Source of the DNA: Spartobacteria bacterium
GTDB lineage: Bacteria > Verrucomicrobiota > Verrucomicrobiia > Chthoniobacterales > UBA10450
NCBI GenBank assembly: GCA_003134765.1
Contig: PLCM01000006.1
Coordinates: 62,001-126,000 of the forward strand
Direction: 5' to 3'
Length of the DNA stretch: 64,000 bases
Shown: in pieces, positions 56,275-63,498 of the stretch
Layout of the letters: every line of letters starts with the position of its first letter
Position numbering within the stretch: position 1 is the stretch's first letter
The notes under the pieces: model-generated
Database searches by the model: none
Told to the model about the DNA's origin: nothing
Seen by the model: only the letters and a program-made list of their open reading frames with translations
Translations under genes and position numbers: made by a program

Positions 56275-56336
56275 CGAGTTGAAGCAGCTTCCCCAATCTC
56301 GTCACTCGTCACATGTCACTCGTCACTGACTGCGCC
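56257..56336. repeat. GTGACATGTGACG inverted repeat overlapping two gene ends
   Basis: GTGACATGTGACGTGTGACG at the left, and CTCGTCACTCGTCACATGTC with ACTCGTCAC at the right. The left arm supplies the last codons and stop of the DUF5069 gene; the right arm supplies the last codons and stop of the 46-residue membrane protein on the opposite strand. Confidence 0.82.
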
Positions 56337-56449
56337 GTCGCCGGCGGCTGGTTCCGGTAATCGACGAACTTCCAGACGGCGACAACGGTCAGGATCACGA
56401 CGATCCAGGCCAGAACGGTGCGGGCGGGCGTCGCCTGAACGGGCGGCAT
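56309..56449 (-). CDS. 46-residue single-TM protein
   Basis: Starts MPPVQATPARTVLAWIVVIL and has one membrane segment (about 11-27) followed by KFVDYRNQPPATAQ. It lies six bases downstream of the pterin dehydratase stop on the same strand, so it is probably co-transcribed. The last few codons come from a repeat. No family recognised. Confidence 0.5.
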   Translation of the reverse strand: MPPVQATPARTVLAWIVVILTVVAVWKFVDYRNQPPATAQSVTSDM

Positions 56450-56455
56450 GGCGCC

Positions 56456-56740
56456 CTACTCCGAGAGCGTATCGATCCGCTCGGCGAGCCCAAAGTCGAG
56501 ATCGGTCAGGCCGCCTTTGCTGTGGGTCGTCAGGACGAGCCGCACTTTGTTGTAGCGGATGTCGATGTCGGGATGGTGTTCCTCATCCTCCGCCACTTCG
56601 GCCACGCCGTTAACGAAATCGATCGACTCGGAGAAGTCGTCGAACTCGAAGGTGCGTTCGATGTGCTTCTTCTCCAGCTCCCATTCCGGGATCTTTTTCA
56701 GGCGGGCTTTCGCCTCGTCTGCTTTCAGCAAGTCAGCCAT
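56456..56740 (-). CDS. phhB: 4a-hydroxytetrahydrobiopterin dehydratase
   Basis: A 94-residue PCD/DCoH-fold enzyme that dehydrates 4a-hydroxypterin; alone it may also act in molybdopterin- or pterin-recycling. The active-site motif AEDEEHHPDIDIRYNKV (two adjacent His plus downstream polar residues) is complete, followed by LTTHSKGGLTDLD. No aromatic amino-acid hydroxylase is nearby. Confidence 0.92.
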   Translation of the reverse strand: MADLLKADEAKARLKKIPEWELEKKHIERTFEFDDFSESIDFVNGVAEVAEDEEHHPDIDIRYNKVRLVLTTHSKGGLTDLDFGLAERIDTLSE

Positions 56741-56816
56741 AACGGGGAACGAGTAACACCCTCAAATGTTTTTGCAAATGGGGAATCAACACCCTTTTTC
56801 GCGCTGCGACCCAGAT

Positions 56817-58046
56817 TCAGAGACCGAGGATTTTGCGAAGATTTTTTGCCGAATCGAAGACTTCGACGGCGCAAGTACGAGCGGCCCGGGAGATGCGGTG
56901 CCAATCCGCCATTACTTCGGTCACCGCAATTTCTGCAGTCTCAATGTCGTGGACGAAGCGAAAGCCGCTCTCCGCGGGGAGGTATTTCTCAGCGCCGGTG
57001 TCTTCGGTAATGACCGGTCGCCCGGTGGCCAGGAAAGCTGCGGCACGATCGCTCAGCCACCCAGTCCGCCAGGCGACGTCCACCCCCTTGATCGCGGTGA
57101 ATTCGCCGGCCGCGCTCGCGAGGTATCGCCGGTAAGCGGCCGGTGTTCTCGCGATCCGATGAGGGGACACCACCCGCCAGCCGCGCTCGCGCAATCGCGC
57201 GATCTCCGGATCGTCCTGGTTTAGATTCATCGCCAGCTCGAACCGCGCGGAAGGAACCCGGTGCGGAAGATCGAGATACCGCTCGAACGCAAACTTCTTC
57301 GAAAGATCGGGAAACTGTCCATCCACCTCGACTCCCCCGCCCCAATACCACTGCCCGATCGTCGTGAATTTCAAAACGCGCGGCGGTGGCGCTGGGCGGA
57401 GCAATTCCGAATCGGCGAGTGGATGAAAAGTGTTCCACTGTAGCCGCCGCCCTGTGGGCGGCGCGAGGGGTGGACCTGAATCGCCAGTCGATCCCGGCGC
57501 TTCGCGCAGGGAAGCGGCTACAGAAGAAGCGGCCACAGTGGGCAGTCGACAATCCGGCGCGCTGGCATTCAACCCGATCGTCCAGAATTCGTGATGATGG
57601 GACTGCCCCATTTCCATCTTGGTCATCCAGTAAAAAATTTCGCTGGGATCGAGGTCGCAAAATAAGCGGCGCTCGAATTGGAGCAGGAATGGCGGATGGA
57701 GCGAGTAACTCAGGTTGAGCAGCGTATTGGGACCCTTCAGGCGAGCGATCAGGTCCTCTCGGGATATTCCAAGGCAGCGCATTTCCCCGAGCTCGTGCAC
57801 ATCGTTCGCCGGAGCCTGGTGCAGAAGGCAGTAGGAATTCTGCAATCCATGTTCATGCAACAGCCTTCGGAATTTACGGATCCGCGAGGCGTCTTCGCGC
57901 GTGTCGGTCGTCGCCGGCAAAATCTCGAGCCAGATCGCGTCGAGTCCCAGCCGCCGCAGGCCCAGCATCCATTGCAGGGGCACCGAGAAATTGCCGCCAC
58001 CTTCCGGATATTTCGCTGCGAACCCGCAGCCGAGAAAAACAGTCAC
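56817..58046 (-). CDS. Glycosyltransferase family protein, copy B, with a repeat-derived insert
   Basis: A 409-residue paralogue of the gene at 46306: the shared C-terminal signature is WRTGWLSDRAAAFLATGRPV, followed by ITEDTGAEKYLPAESGF and a terminal helix. The N-terminus begins MTVFLGCGFAAKYPEGGGNF and has MLGLRRLGLDAIWLEI. Residues about 175-203 (VAASSVAASLREAPGSTGDS and onward) are translated from a palindromic element at 57438-57523 and would form an exposed loop between WNTFHPL and the N-terminal domain. Sugar and acceptor unknown. Confidence 0.75.
   Translation of the reverse strand: MTVFLGCGFAAKYPEGGGNFSVPLQWMLGLRRLGLDAIWLEILPATTDTREDASRIRKFRRLLHEHGLQNSYCLLHQAPANDVHELGEMRCLGISREDLIARLKGPNTLLNLSYSLHPPFLLQFERRLFCDLDPSEIFYWMTKMEMGQSHHHEFWTIGLNASAPDCRLPTVAASSVAASLREAPGSTGDSGPPLAPPTGRRLQWNTFHPLADSELLRPAPPPRVLKFTTIGQWYWGGGVEVDGQFPDLSKKFAFERYLDLPHRVPSARFELAMNLNQDDPEIARLRERGWRVVSPHRIARTPAAYRRYLASAAGEFTAIKGVDVAWRTGWLSDRAAAFLATGRPVITEDTGAEKYLPAESGFRFVHDIETAEIAVTEVMADWHRISRAARTCAVEVFDSAKNLRKILGL
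57438..57523. repeat. CTGTAGCCGCCGCCC...GCGGCTACAG element inside a coding sequence
   Basis: Left arm CTGTAGCCGCCGCCCTGTGG, right arm GCGCTTCGCGCAGGGAAGCG then GCTACAG. Same family as 40761-40836 and the kdsB tail. The glycosyltransferase frame runs through it without a stop. Confidence 0.88.
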
Positions 58047-58059
58047 GATGCAGGAAGCA

Positions 58060-58138
58060 AAAAACGCCGAACTTGGAATTCAGATAAAGCGCCTCCGGAT
58101 CCAGGATTCGGCGTTCGGCTTTGAACGTTCGGCGTTTT
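58060..58138. repeat. AAAACGCCGAAC...GTTCGGCGTTTT inverted repeat
   Basis: AAAAACGCCGAACTTGGAAT at the left and GAACGTTCGGCGTTTT at the right. It lies upstream of glycosyltransferase B and before the tRNA gene. Confidence 0.8.
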
Positions 58139-58193
58139 CCCCATGCTGTCGGTTGACGCTCTCAGGTTCCTCCGCAAATTAGCTGCTCTTTCA

Positions 58194-58267
58194 GCACCCG
58201 TAGCTCAACTGGATAGAGCATCTGACTACGGATCAGAAGGTTTGAAGTTCGAATCTTCACGGGTGCG
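58194..58267 (+). tRNA. tRNA-Arg(ACG)
   Basis: Acceptor arms GCACCCG (58194-58200) and CGGGTGC (58260-58266) pair perfectly. The anticodon stem TCTGA/TCAGA encloses loop CTACGGA with anticodon ACG at 58228-58230. The T loop is GTTCGAATC and the discriminator is G58267; CCA is not encoded. A36-type ACG would be read as inosine after TadA editing. Confidence 0.96.
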
Positions 58268-58356
58268 CATCATTGCGAAACGGCGGCTGGGCCGCAACTT
58301 TCGCTTAATTCTTGCGTTAACCTTGTCGGACGGCGCAATATGGCAACCAAACTCCA

Positions 58357-58551
58357 GTGGCGACGAACGGAAAAGGCGGTCGTGGAAAAGAGGCCGAATC
58401 AGATGGCGCTCAGGTGGCGGGGCGCGGCCGGCAATTAACGGTCTGCAGTTGCTTCAATTGCGGCGCGCAAAACTATGTTGAAGCTGACTGGACCTGGTTC
58501 ACTTGCTGGAAATGCAATTTGCAAAAACCTCTCCCTTTGCCTGGAGGCTGA
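58357..58551 (+). CDS. Small zinc-ribbon protein
   Basis: A 64-residue product from GTG 58357. The C-terminal half has two Cys pairs, CFNCGAQNY and WFTCWKCNLQ, spaced as a zinc ribbon; the N-terminal half is Gly/Lys/Arg-rich and probably disordered. No ATG-started alternative in this frame covers the ribbon. A nucleic-acid-binding role is a guess; it sits between tRNA-Arg and two lipoprotein genes. Confidence 0.55.
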   Translation: MATNGKGGRGKEAESDGAQVAGRGRQLTVCSCFNCGAQNYVEADWTWFTCWKCNLQKPLPLPGG

Positions 58552-58615
58552 CCCGCGATGGCGAAGATCACTCCTGGGTAGCGCCCGGCTTGAATCCGAG
58601 TAAAATGCAAATCCG

Positions 58616-58768
58616 ATGAAGCCCGTTCTTGTATTGACCATGTTCTTTCTGCTGGCCGCTTGCGCGAGCAAGCCGAGCGAGAATTCCCAACCTGCGAAGG
58701 TGACCAAGGAGGATATCAAGGCCAGGGATGATTTTGCCAAGAGCTTGCCGAAGCCTCCGGAACGTTAA
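58616..58768 (+). CDS. 50-residue lipoprotein
   Basis: Starts MKPVLVLTMFFLLAACASKP: a signal II sequence with lipobox LLAAC, so Cys16 is lipidated. The mature part is only about 35 residues (KVTKEDIKARDDFAKSLPKP). The Ala-Ser after Cys suggests outer-membrane sorting by the usual +2 rule. Paired with the following lipoprotein gene 11 bases downstream. Function unknown. Confidence 0.7.
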   Translation: MKPVLVLTMFFLLAACASKPSENSQPAKVTKEDIKARDDFAKSLPKPPER

Positions 58769-58779
58769 AATTGAAAGCC

Positions 58780-58965
58780 ATGAAATTTGTCATCATCCTC
58801 GCTTCGATCTGCTGTCTCTTCGTGTTCGGGGGCTGCGCCGACAATTCGCTCATGACCGACGAAGAATATGTCAAAAGCAAGGGGGCGGCGCCGTATTCGC
58901 CGGATTTCTCGTCGGTTCTCCCGAACCCTGGGTCAACCTACAACAACGCGACCCCGGGATACTGA
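58780..58965 (+). CDS. 61-residue lipoprotein
   Basis: Begins at ATG 58780 (MKFVIILASICCLFVFGGCA), with lipobox FGGC. The mature peptide NSLMTDEEYVKSKGAAPYSP is short, polar and Pro/Tyr-rich (VLPNPGSTYNNATPGY). It is likely an entericidin-like small envelope lipoprotein in the broad sense; no specific family recognised. Confidence 0.7.
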   Translation: MKFVIILASICCLFVFGGCADNSLMTDEEYVKSKGAAPYSPDFSSVLPNPGSTYNNATPGY

Positions 58966-58984
58966 GGGCGCAATCAACAACCTA

Positions 58985-59006
58985 AAGCCCCGCCCTGGGC
59001 GGGGTG
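58985..59006. terminator. CCCCGCC-GGCGGGG hairpin between convergent genes
   Basis: CCCCGCC (58988-58994), loop CTG, GGCGGGG (58998-59004), preceded by AAAG. The stem is strong but has no T tract, so it may terminate either gene only weakly. Confidence 0.45.
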
Positions 59007-59022
59007 GACCCTTGAGAGGACT

Positions 59023-59937
59023 TCACGCCCTCTCGTCAAACGCGCTCATGGCGCGGAAAACATCGTAGCGCTCCCGGATTTCTTCGATCGTCAGGGTGCG
59101 CAGTCGCTCGAGGCTGAACGCCTCCACATTGAAACTTGCCAGGACGCTGCCGTAAATGACGGCGCGGCGCAGGCTGGCGAAATCCGGCTTCCCGGAGGCG
59201 GACGCGAGATAGCCGGCCATTCCTCCCGCGAAAGTGTCGCCGGCGCCGGTTGGATCGTGGATGTCTTCCAGCGGGTATGCGCCACAGCTGAAGAATTCGT
59301 TTTCACCAAAAAGGAGCGCTCCATGCTCGCCCTTCTTGATGGCAACATATTTCGGGCCCGCCTTGCGGATCTTTCGGCCGGCCTTGATCAGGCTGGTTTC
59401 CTTCGTCAGCTCGCGCGCTTCGCTGTCGTTCAGAATCAATAAATCAACCCGTGGGAGCAACGCATCGAGATCGGCCCGCGCCGTCTCGATCCACAGATCC
59501 ATGGTATCGGCGACGACGAAACGCGGCTCCTTCATTTGGTCCAGGACGTGGGACTGGAGAGCGGGCGCAATATTCGCCAGCAAGACAAAATCGGTCTCGC
59601 GATACGCCTCCGGCAGATCGGGGCGGAAATGTTCGAAGACGTTGAGCGCCACCGAGCGCGTCTCGCGCGTATTCATGTCCCAGGCATATTCACCCGACCA
59701 GCGAAACGTCTTTCCAGAGACACGTTGAACGCCGGTCGCATCGATCTGGCGTTCCTTCCAAAAATCGAATTCCGATTCCGGAAAATCGTCACCCACGATG
59801 CCAACCAGTTTCACCGGCGAAAAGAAACTGGCGCCGAGGGATGCGTAAGAGGCCGAGCCGCCTAACAAGTCGGCATGTTCTTCCACGGGCGTTTTGACGG
59901 TGTCGAGTGCGATGGAACCAACGATCAGGACGGACAT
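59023..59937 (-). CDS. PfkB-family sugar or nucleoside kinase
   Basis: A 304-residue ribokinase-fold kinase. GGSASYASLGASFFSPVKLV opens the domain, the phosphate/catalytic motif is DPTGAGDTFAGGMAGYLAS with the catalytic Asp near the end (about residue 240). Substrate cannot be read; adenosine or a sugar are plausible. It lies two bases after thiE on the same strand. Confidence 0.87.
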   Translation of the reverse strand: MSVLIVGSIALDTVKTPVEEHADLLGGSASYASLGASFFSPVKLVGIVGDDFPESEFDFWKERQIDATGVQRVSGKTFRWSGEYAWDMNTRETRSVALNVFEHFRPDLPEAYRETDFVLLANIAPALQSHVLDQMKEPRFVVADTMDLWIETARADLDALLPRVDLLILNDSEARELTKETSLIKAGRKIRKAGPKYVAIKKGEHGALLFGENEFFSCGAYPLEDIHDPTGAGDTFAGGMAGYLASASGKPDFASLRRAVIYGSVLASFNVEAFSLERLRTLTIEEIRERYDVFRAMSAFDERA

Positions 59938-59939
59938 GG

Positions 59940-60599
59940 TTAATTTCTGTTATTTTCGATTTTGGATTTGCGATTGAGAACGTCGTTAACGGAGCGCCCG
60001 TAGGCAGCGATGTCTTTTGCTTGGAGGAGACCAGAAACGATAACGACGCGGCGTGCACCTGCTTCCATCACTTCCGGCAAGTTGTCCAGCTTGATGCCGC
60101 CGATGCAGAAGATCGGAATCCGGACAGCGTCGTGCACTTTCTGGATTTCAGCCAGGCCCACCGGCGAATAATCGGGCTTCGTCGGCGTCGCGAAGATCGG
60201 ACCAAAACCGATGTAGTCAGCCCCCTCGTAAAACGCGCGCACTGCCTGGTCGACGCTGTGGGTCGATTTCCCGACGGCACAGCCCGCGCCGACAATCGTT
60301 CGCCCTTCCGCAACAGGCAGATCGTCCTGCCCGAGATGAACTCCTTCCGCCCGAATGTTCCGCGCGATTTCGGGATGGTCGTTGATGATGAGCGGGACGC
60401 CGCGCTCTGCCGTAATGGAGTGCAGCAAGCTCGCCAGCCTTGTAATTTCCGCGGTCGAATGATTCTTCGCCCGCAGCTGGAGCAGATCGACTCCACCGGC
60501 GATGAGCGCTCGCGCGAATTCAGGCGCGTCTTGAATCTGAACGTAGCCGAGATCAAGAATGCCGTAGAGCTGGCTGCGGCTGAGGTCGGCGGCAATCAA
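59940..60599 (-). CDS. thiE: Thiamine-phosphate synthase
   Basis: A 219-residue TIM-barrel enzyme that couples HMP-PP and thiazole phosphate. Visible: LLQLRAKNHSTAEI, INDHPEIARNIRAEGVHLGQ, DDLPVAEGRTIVGAGCAVGK, DYIGFGPIFATPTKP, and the phosphate loop CIGGI. The last eleven residues (NRKSKIENNRN) are encoded by an AAATCCAAAATCGAAAATAA-type A-rich repeat and are probably not functional. Located between accC and the PfkB kinase in one minus-strand run. Confidence 0.9.
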   Translation of the reverse strand: MIAADLSRSQLYGILDLGYVQIQDAPEFARALIAGGVDLLQLRAKNHSTAEITRLASLLHSITAERGVPLIINDHPEIARNIRAEGVHLGQDDLPVAEGRTIVGAGCAVGKSTHSVDQAVRAFYEGADYIGFGPIFATPTKPDYSPVGLAEIQKVHDAVRIPIFCIGGIKLDNLPEVMEAGARRVVIVSGLLQAKDIAAYGRSVNDVLNRKSKIENNRN

Positions 60600-60607
60600 G
60601 CGAGCGA

Positions 60608-61993
60608 CTATTCGTGCAACCGCGCCGGCATTGGCTTCAACTCGAAGTTCTCCGCCTTCATGAGACGTTCGACGAAGCCGGTGTCGTAGGTGCCGTTGCG
60701 AAACTCGGCGTTGCGCATAATGGCGCTGTGAAACGGAACCGTGGTCTTGATCCCGGTGATGTAATATTCGTCGAGGGCCCGGCGCATGCGGGCGATGGCG
60801 GACGTGCGGGTCGCTCCGATCGTGATCAGCTTTGCGATCATTGAATCGTAATAGGGTGGGACGACGTAACCCGTGTAGGCATGGGAATCGACCCGCACCC
60901 CCCGTCCCCCGGGCGCGTAGTAAAACGCAATCCGGCCCGGCGATGGCTGGAAATTTCGTTCGGGATCTTCAGCATTGATCCGGCATTGGATGGCGTGGAG
61001 CCGCGGTTCCGCATGGGCGACGTGAGGCGAGAGTCTTTCGCCCGAAGCAATCAGGATTTGTTCTTTGACGAGATCGCAGCCGTAAACTTCCTCGGTAATC
61101 GTGTGCTCCACCTGGATGCGGGTGTTCATCTCGATGAAGTAATAATGGCCTTCGTTGTCGACCAGGAACTCCATCGTGCCGGCGTTCTGGTAACCAACGG
61201 ATTCCGCGAGCTTGACCGCCGCGTGCCCCATCTTCTTGCGGAGCCCGGGCGAGATGAGCGGCGACGGACATTCCTCGATCACCTTCTGGTTCCGGCGCTG
61301 GATCGAACAATCGCGCTCCCCGAGATGGACGGTGTGGCCGTGCTGGTCAGCCATCACCTGGAACTCGATGTGATGAGGATTGATGATGAGTTTCTCGATA
61401 TAAAGCGCACCGTTCCCGAACGCTTTTTCGGCTTCGTTGCTCGCGGCGTGAAAGGCCGGGCCGAGGCTCGCCTCATTGTGGGCCGTGCGCATTCCGCGGC
61501 CGCCCCCGCCGGCGACCGCCTTGATCATGATCGGGAAGCCAATCTTGCGCGCGACCTTGAGCGCCTCCTGCTCAGTCTCGACGATGCCGTCGCTTCCGGG
61601 CGTAACAGAGACACCGGCTCTCCGGGCACAGGCGCGCGCGGAATTCTTGTCGCCCATGGCGTGCATGGCGCTCGCCGGGGGTCCGATGAACTTAATCTTG
61701 CAGCTTTCACACACCTCCGCGAAATGCGCGTTCTCGGCCAGAAATCCGTAACCAGGATGGATGGCATCGACATCGCCGACCTCCGCGGCGCTCATGATGC
61801 GGTCAATTTTCAAATAGCTCTCGGAACTGGGAGGCGCGCCGATGCAAATCGCTTCGTCGGCCAGCTGGACGTGGAGTGAATCGACGTCTGCTTCGGAGTA
61901 GACCGCGAGCGTTCGGATTCCCAGCTCCTTGCACGCCCGGATGATGCGGAGCGCGATCTCGCCCCGGTTTGCGATTAAGACCTTCTCGAACAT
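60608..61993 (-). CDS. accC: Biotin carboxylase subunit of acetyl-CoA carboxylase
   Basis: A 461-residue ATP-grasp enzyme that carboxylates BCCP-biotin. [33 protein letters not shown] (P-loop-like lid), [18 protein letters not shown] (catalytic Arg/Glu/Lys region) and [20 protein letters not shown] are diagnostic. accB is upstream across a short repeat, giving the usual accB-accC order. Confidence 0.95.
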   Translation of the reverse strand: MFEKVLIANRGEIALRIIRACKELGIRTLAVYSEADVDSLHVQLADEAICIGAPPSSESYLKIDRIMSAAEVGDVDAIHPGYGFLAENAHFAEVCESCKIKFIGPPASAMHAMGDKNSARACARRAGVSVTPGSDGIVETEQEALKVARKIGFPIMIKAVAGGGGRGMRTAHNEASLGPAFHAASNEAEKAFGNGALYIEKLIINPHHIEFQVMADQHGHTVHLGERDCSIQRRNQKVIEECPSPLISPGLRKKMGHAAVKLAESVGYQNAGTMEFLVDNEGHYYFIEMNTRIQVEHTITEEVYGCDLVKEQILIASGERLSPHVAHAEPRLHAIQCRINAEDPERNFQPSPGRIAFYYAPGGRGVRVDSHAYTGYVVPPYYDSMIAKLITIGATRTSAIARMRRALDEYYITGIKTTVPFHSAIMRNAEFRNGTYDTGFVERLMKAENFELKPMPARLHE

Positions 61994-62089
61994 CAGTTGA
62001 GAGCCCGGAGCTGAGAGTTGAGAGACTGGCCGGTCAGGACCGAATTAGTGGCACTTGCGATCACTCAACTCTCAACTTTCAACCCTCAA
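61994..62089. repeat. AACTCTCAACTTTCAACCCTC inverted repeat
   Basis: AGTTGAGAGCCCGGAGCTGA and GAGAGTTGAGAG at the left, ACTCAACTCTCAACTTTCAA and CCCTCAAC at the right. It fills the gap between accB and accC. Confidence 0.75.
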
Positions 62090-62533
62090 CTATTTCACCC
62101 GAAACAGCACCTGGCCGAACTGCACCGGCTTGCCATTTTCCGCGACGATCTCGACGATGACGCCCTTTGTTTCCGCTTTGATTTCATTCATGACTTTCAT
62201 CGCCTCGATGATGCAAACCACGGTTTCTTCCGAGACTTCCTTGCCGATGTCGACGAAAGCCGGTGTCTCGGGCGAGCCGGCGCGATAAAAGGTGCCGACC
62301 ATCGGCGAGAGGATGTCCTTGAACGCTTCGGTTTTCCCGGCTTCAGCGGCAGGCGCTAGTCCGGCACTGGCGGGCGTCGGGGGCGCCGCCACCGGCGCTG
62401 GCGCCGCGAAAACAGTTTGCTCGCCGGCCCCTTTCTGAAGCTTCAGGCGAAAGCCGTCCTTCTCCATTTCGAAGACCGATAAATCGTTCTTCTTCATCAA
62501 GTCGATGATCGCTTTGATGTCTTTAAGGTCCAA
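62090..62533 (-). CDS. accB: Biotin carboxyl carrier protein of acetyl-CoA carboxylase
   Basis: A 147-residue carrier with the biotinyl Lys in IIEAMKVMNEIKAE (about residue 112), an Ala/Pro-rich flexible linker (FAAPAPVAAPPTPASAGLAP) and the N-terminal MDLKDIKAIIDLMKKNDLSV helix. First step carrier of fatty acid synthesis. Confidence 0.95.
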   Translation of the reverse strand: MDLKDIKAIIDLMKKNDLSVFEMEKDGFRLKLQKGAGEQTVFAAPAPVAAPPTPASAGLAPAAEAGKTEAFKDILSPMVGTFYRAGSPETPAFVDIGKEVSEETVVCIIEAMKVMNEIKAETKGVIVEIVAENGKPVQFGQVLFRVK

Positions 62534-62648
62534 AGGTGGCTCCGTGGTCGAGGCTGGGCGTTTAGGTAACGCGGTTTTCTACGGCAGGTCAAGTAAAGGG
62601 TGGCTGCCTCTATCGTGCGAGTGATCGAGCTCGTAATCGATTGATTTC

Positions 62649-62753
62649 CTGTAGCCGCGTCCCTGTGGGATGCGTGAGCGTGCGCCGACAAAGGTCGATC
62701 CGATGCCCGTATTTGAGCGCAGGCCCGAGCGGCCCACAGGGCCGCTGCTACAG
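62649..62753. repeat. CTGTAGCCGCGTCCCTGTGGG variant of the CTGTAGCCG element
   Basis: Left arm CTGTAGCCGCGTCCCTGTGG and right arm GCCCACAGGGCCGCTGCTAC then AG. It lies in the gap upstream of accB (281 bases, otherwise featureless apart from the accB leader). Confidence 0.82.
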
Positions 62754-62814
62754 GATCGATCACGAGCGGAAGCGAGCTCGCCGTAGGACGAGTCCGTCCG
62801 ACTGGCGGACACGA

Positions 62815-63498
62815 TTACGAGGTGGAACGGGAATCACGGACGATTTTTCCATCACGCATCTCGACCCGGCGGGAGGCGGCCCGGGCCACCTCATCGCTGT
62901 GGGTCACCACGATCAGCGTGGTCAGGGCTTCGCGCCCGATCTTTTCCAGGAGCTGCATAACCGACGAGGCGGAATGGGAATCGAGATTTCCGGTCGGTTC
63001 GTCCGCAATCAGGAGCGACGGTCGATGGACCAGCGCCCGCGCAATGGCGGTCCGCTGTTGTTCGCCTCCGCTCAATTGATGGACGAAATGATCGGCGCGT
63101 TCCCGCAAGCCGACCAGCTCGATCAATCCGGCGGCGCGCTCTTCGCTTTCCGCCGGGGACACCCCTTGCAAGAGGAGCGGCAGGGAGACGTTCTCGAGCA
63201 CATTCATTGTTGGCAGAAGGTTGAAGAACTGGAAGACCAGTCCCACCTGACTCCGCCGGAAGTGGGTCAGTGCCGCGTCACCGGCCGCGTGCAAGGCGAG
63301 GCCGTCGACCACGATTTCGCCCTTCGTGGGATGATCGAGGCCGGCGAGCAGGTGGATGAGCGTGCTCTTGCCGCAACCACTCGGACCGCTGATCGCCACG
63401 AACTCGTGCCGCGCGATCTCAATTGAAATGCCATCGAGCGCGTTTACGGTTCGCAGCCCGCTCGTATACTCGCGGGTGACGTTCTTGAGCGAGATCAA
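62815..63498 (-). CDS. LolD/MacB-type ABC transporter ATP-binding protein
   Basis: The ATPase has SGPSGCGKSTLIHLLAGLDH (Walker A), Q-loop FQFFNLLP, signature LSGGEQQRTAIARAL, Walker [13 protein letters not shown] and the switch THSDEVARAA. The conserved start is ISLKNVTREYTSGLRTVNAL; the TTG at 63498 (on the minus strand) is preferred because the ATG at 63579 would run over the opposing pseudouridine synthase. Its FtsX-like permeases must lie elsewhere. Length from TTG is 227 residues. Confidence 0.85.
   Translation of the reverse strand: MISLKNVTREYTSGLRTVNALDGISIEIARHEFVAISGPSGCGKSTLIHLLAGLDHPTKGEIVVDGLALHAAGDAALTHFRRSQVGLVFQFFNLLPTMNVLENVSLPLLLQGVSPAESEERAAGLIELVGLRERADHFVHQLSGGEQQRTAIARALVHRPSLLIADEPTGNLDSHSASSVMQLLEKIGREALTTLIVVTHSDEVARAASRRVEMRDGKIVRDSRSTS

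Noticed and set aside
60881..61879. 332-residue plus-strand frame opposite accC
   Set aside because: Fully antisense to a highly conserved biotin carboxylase.
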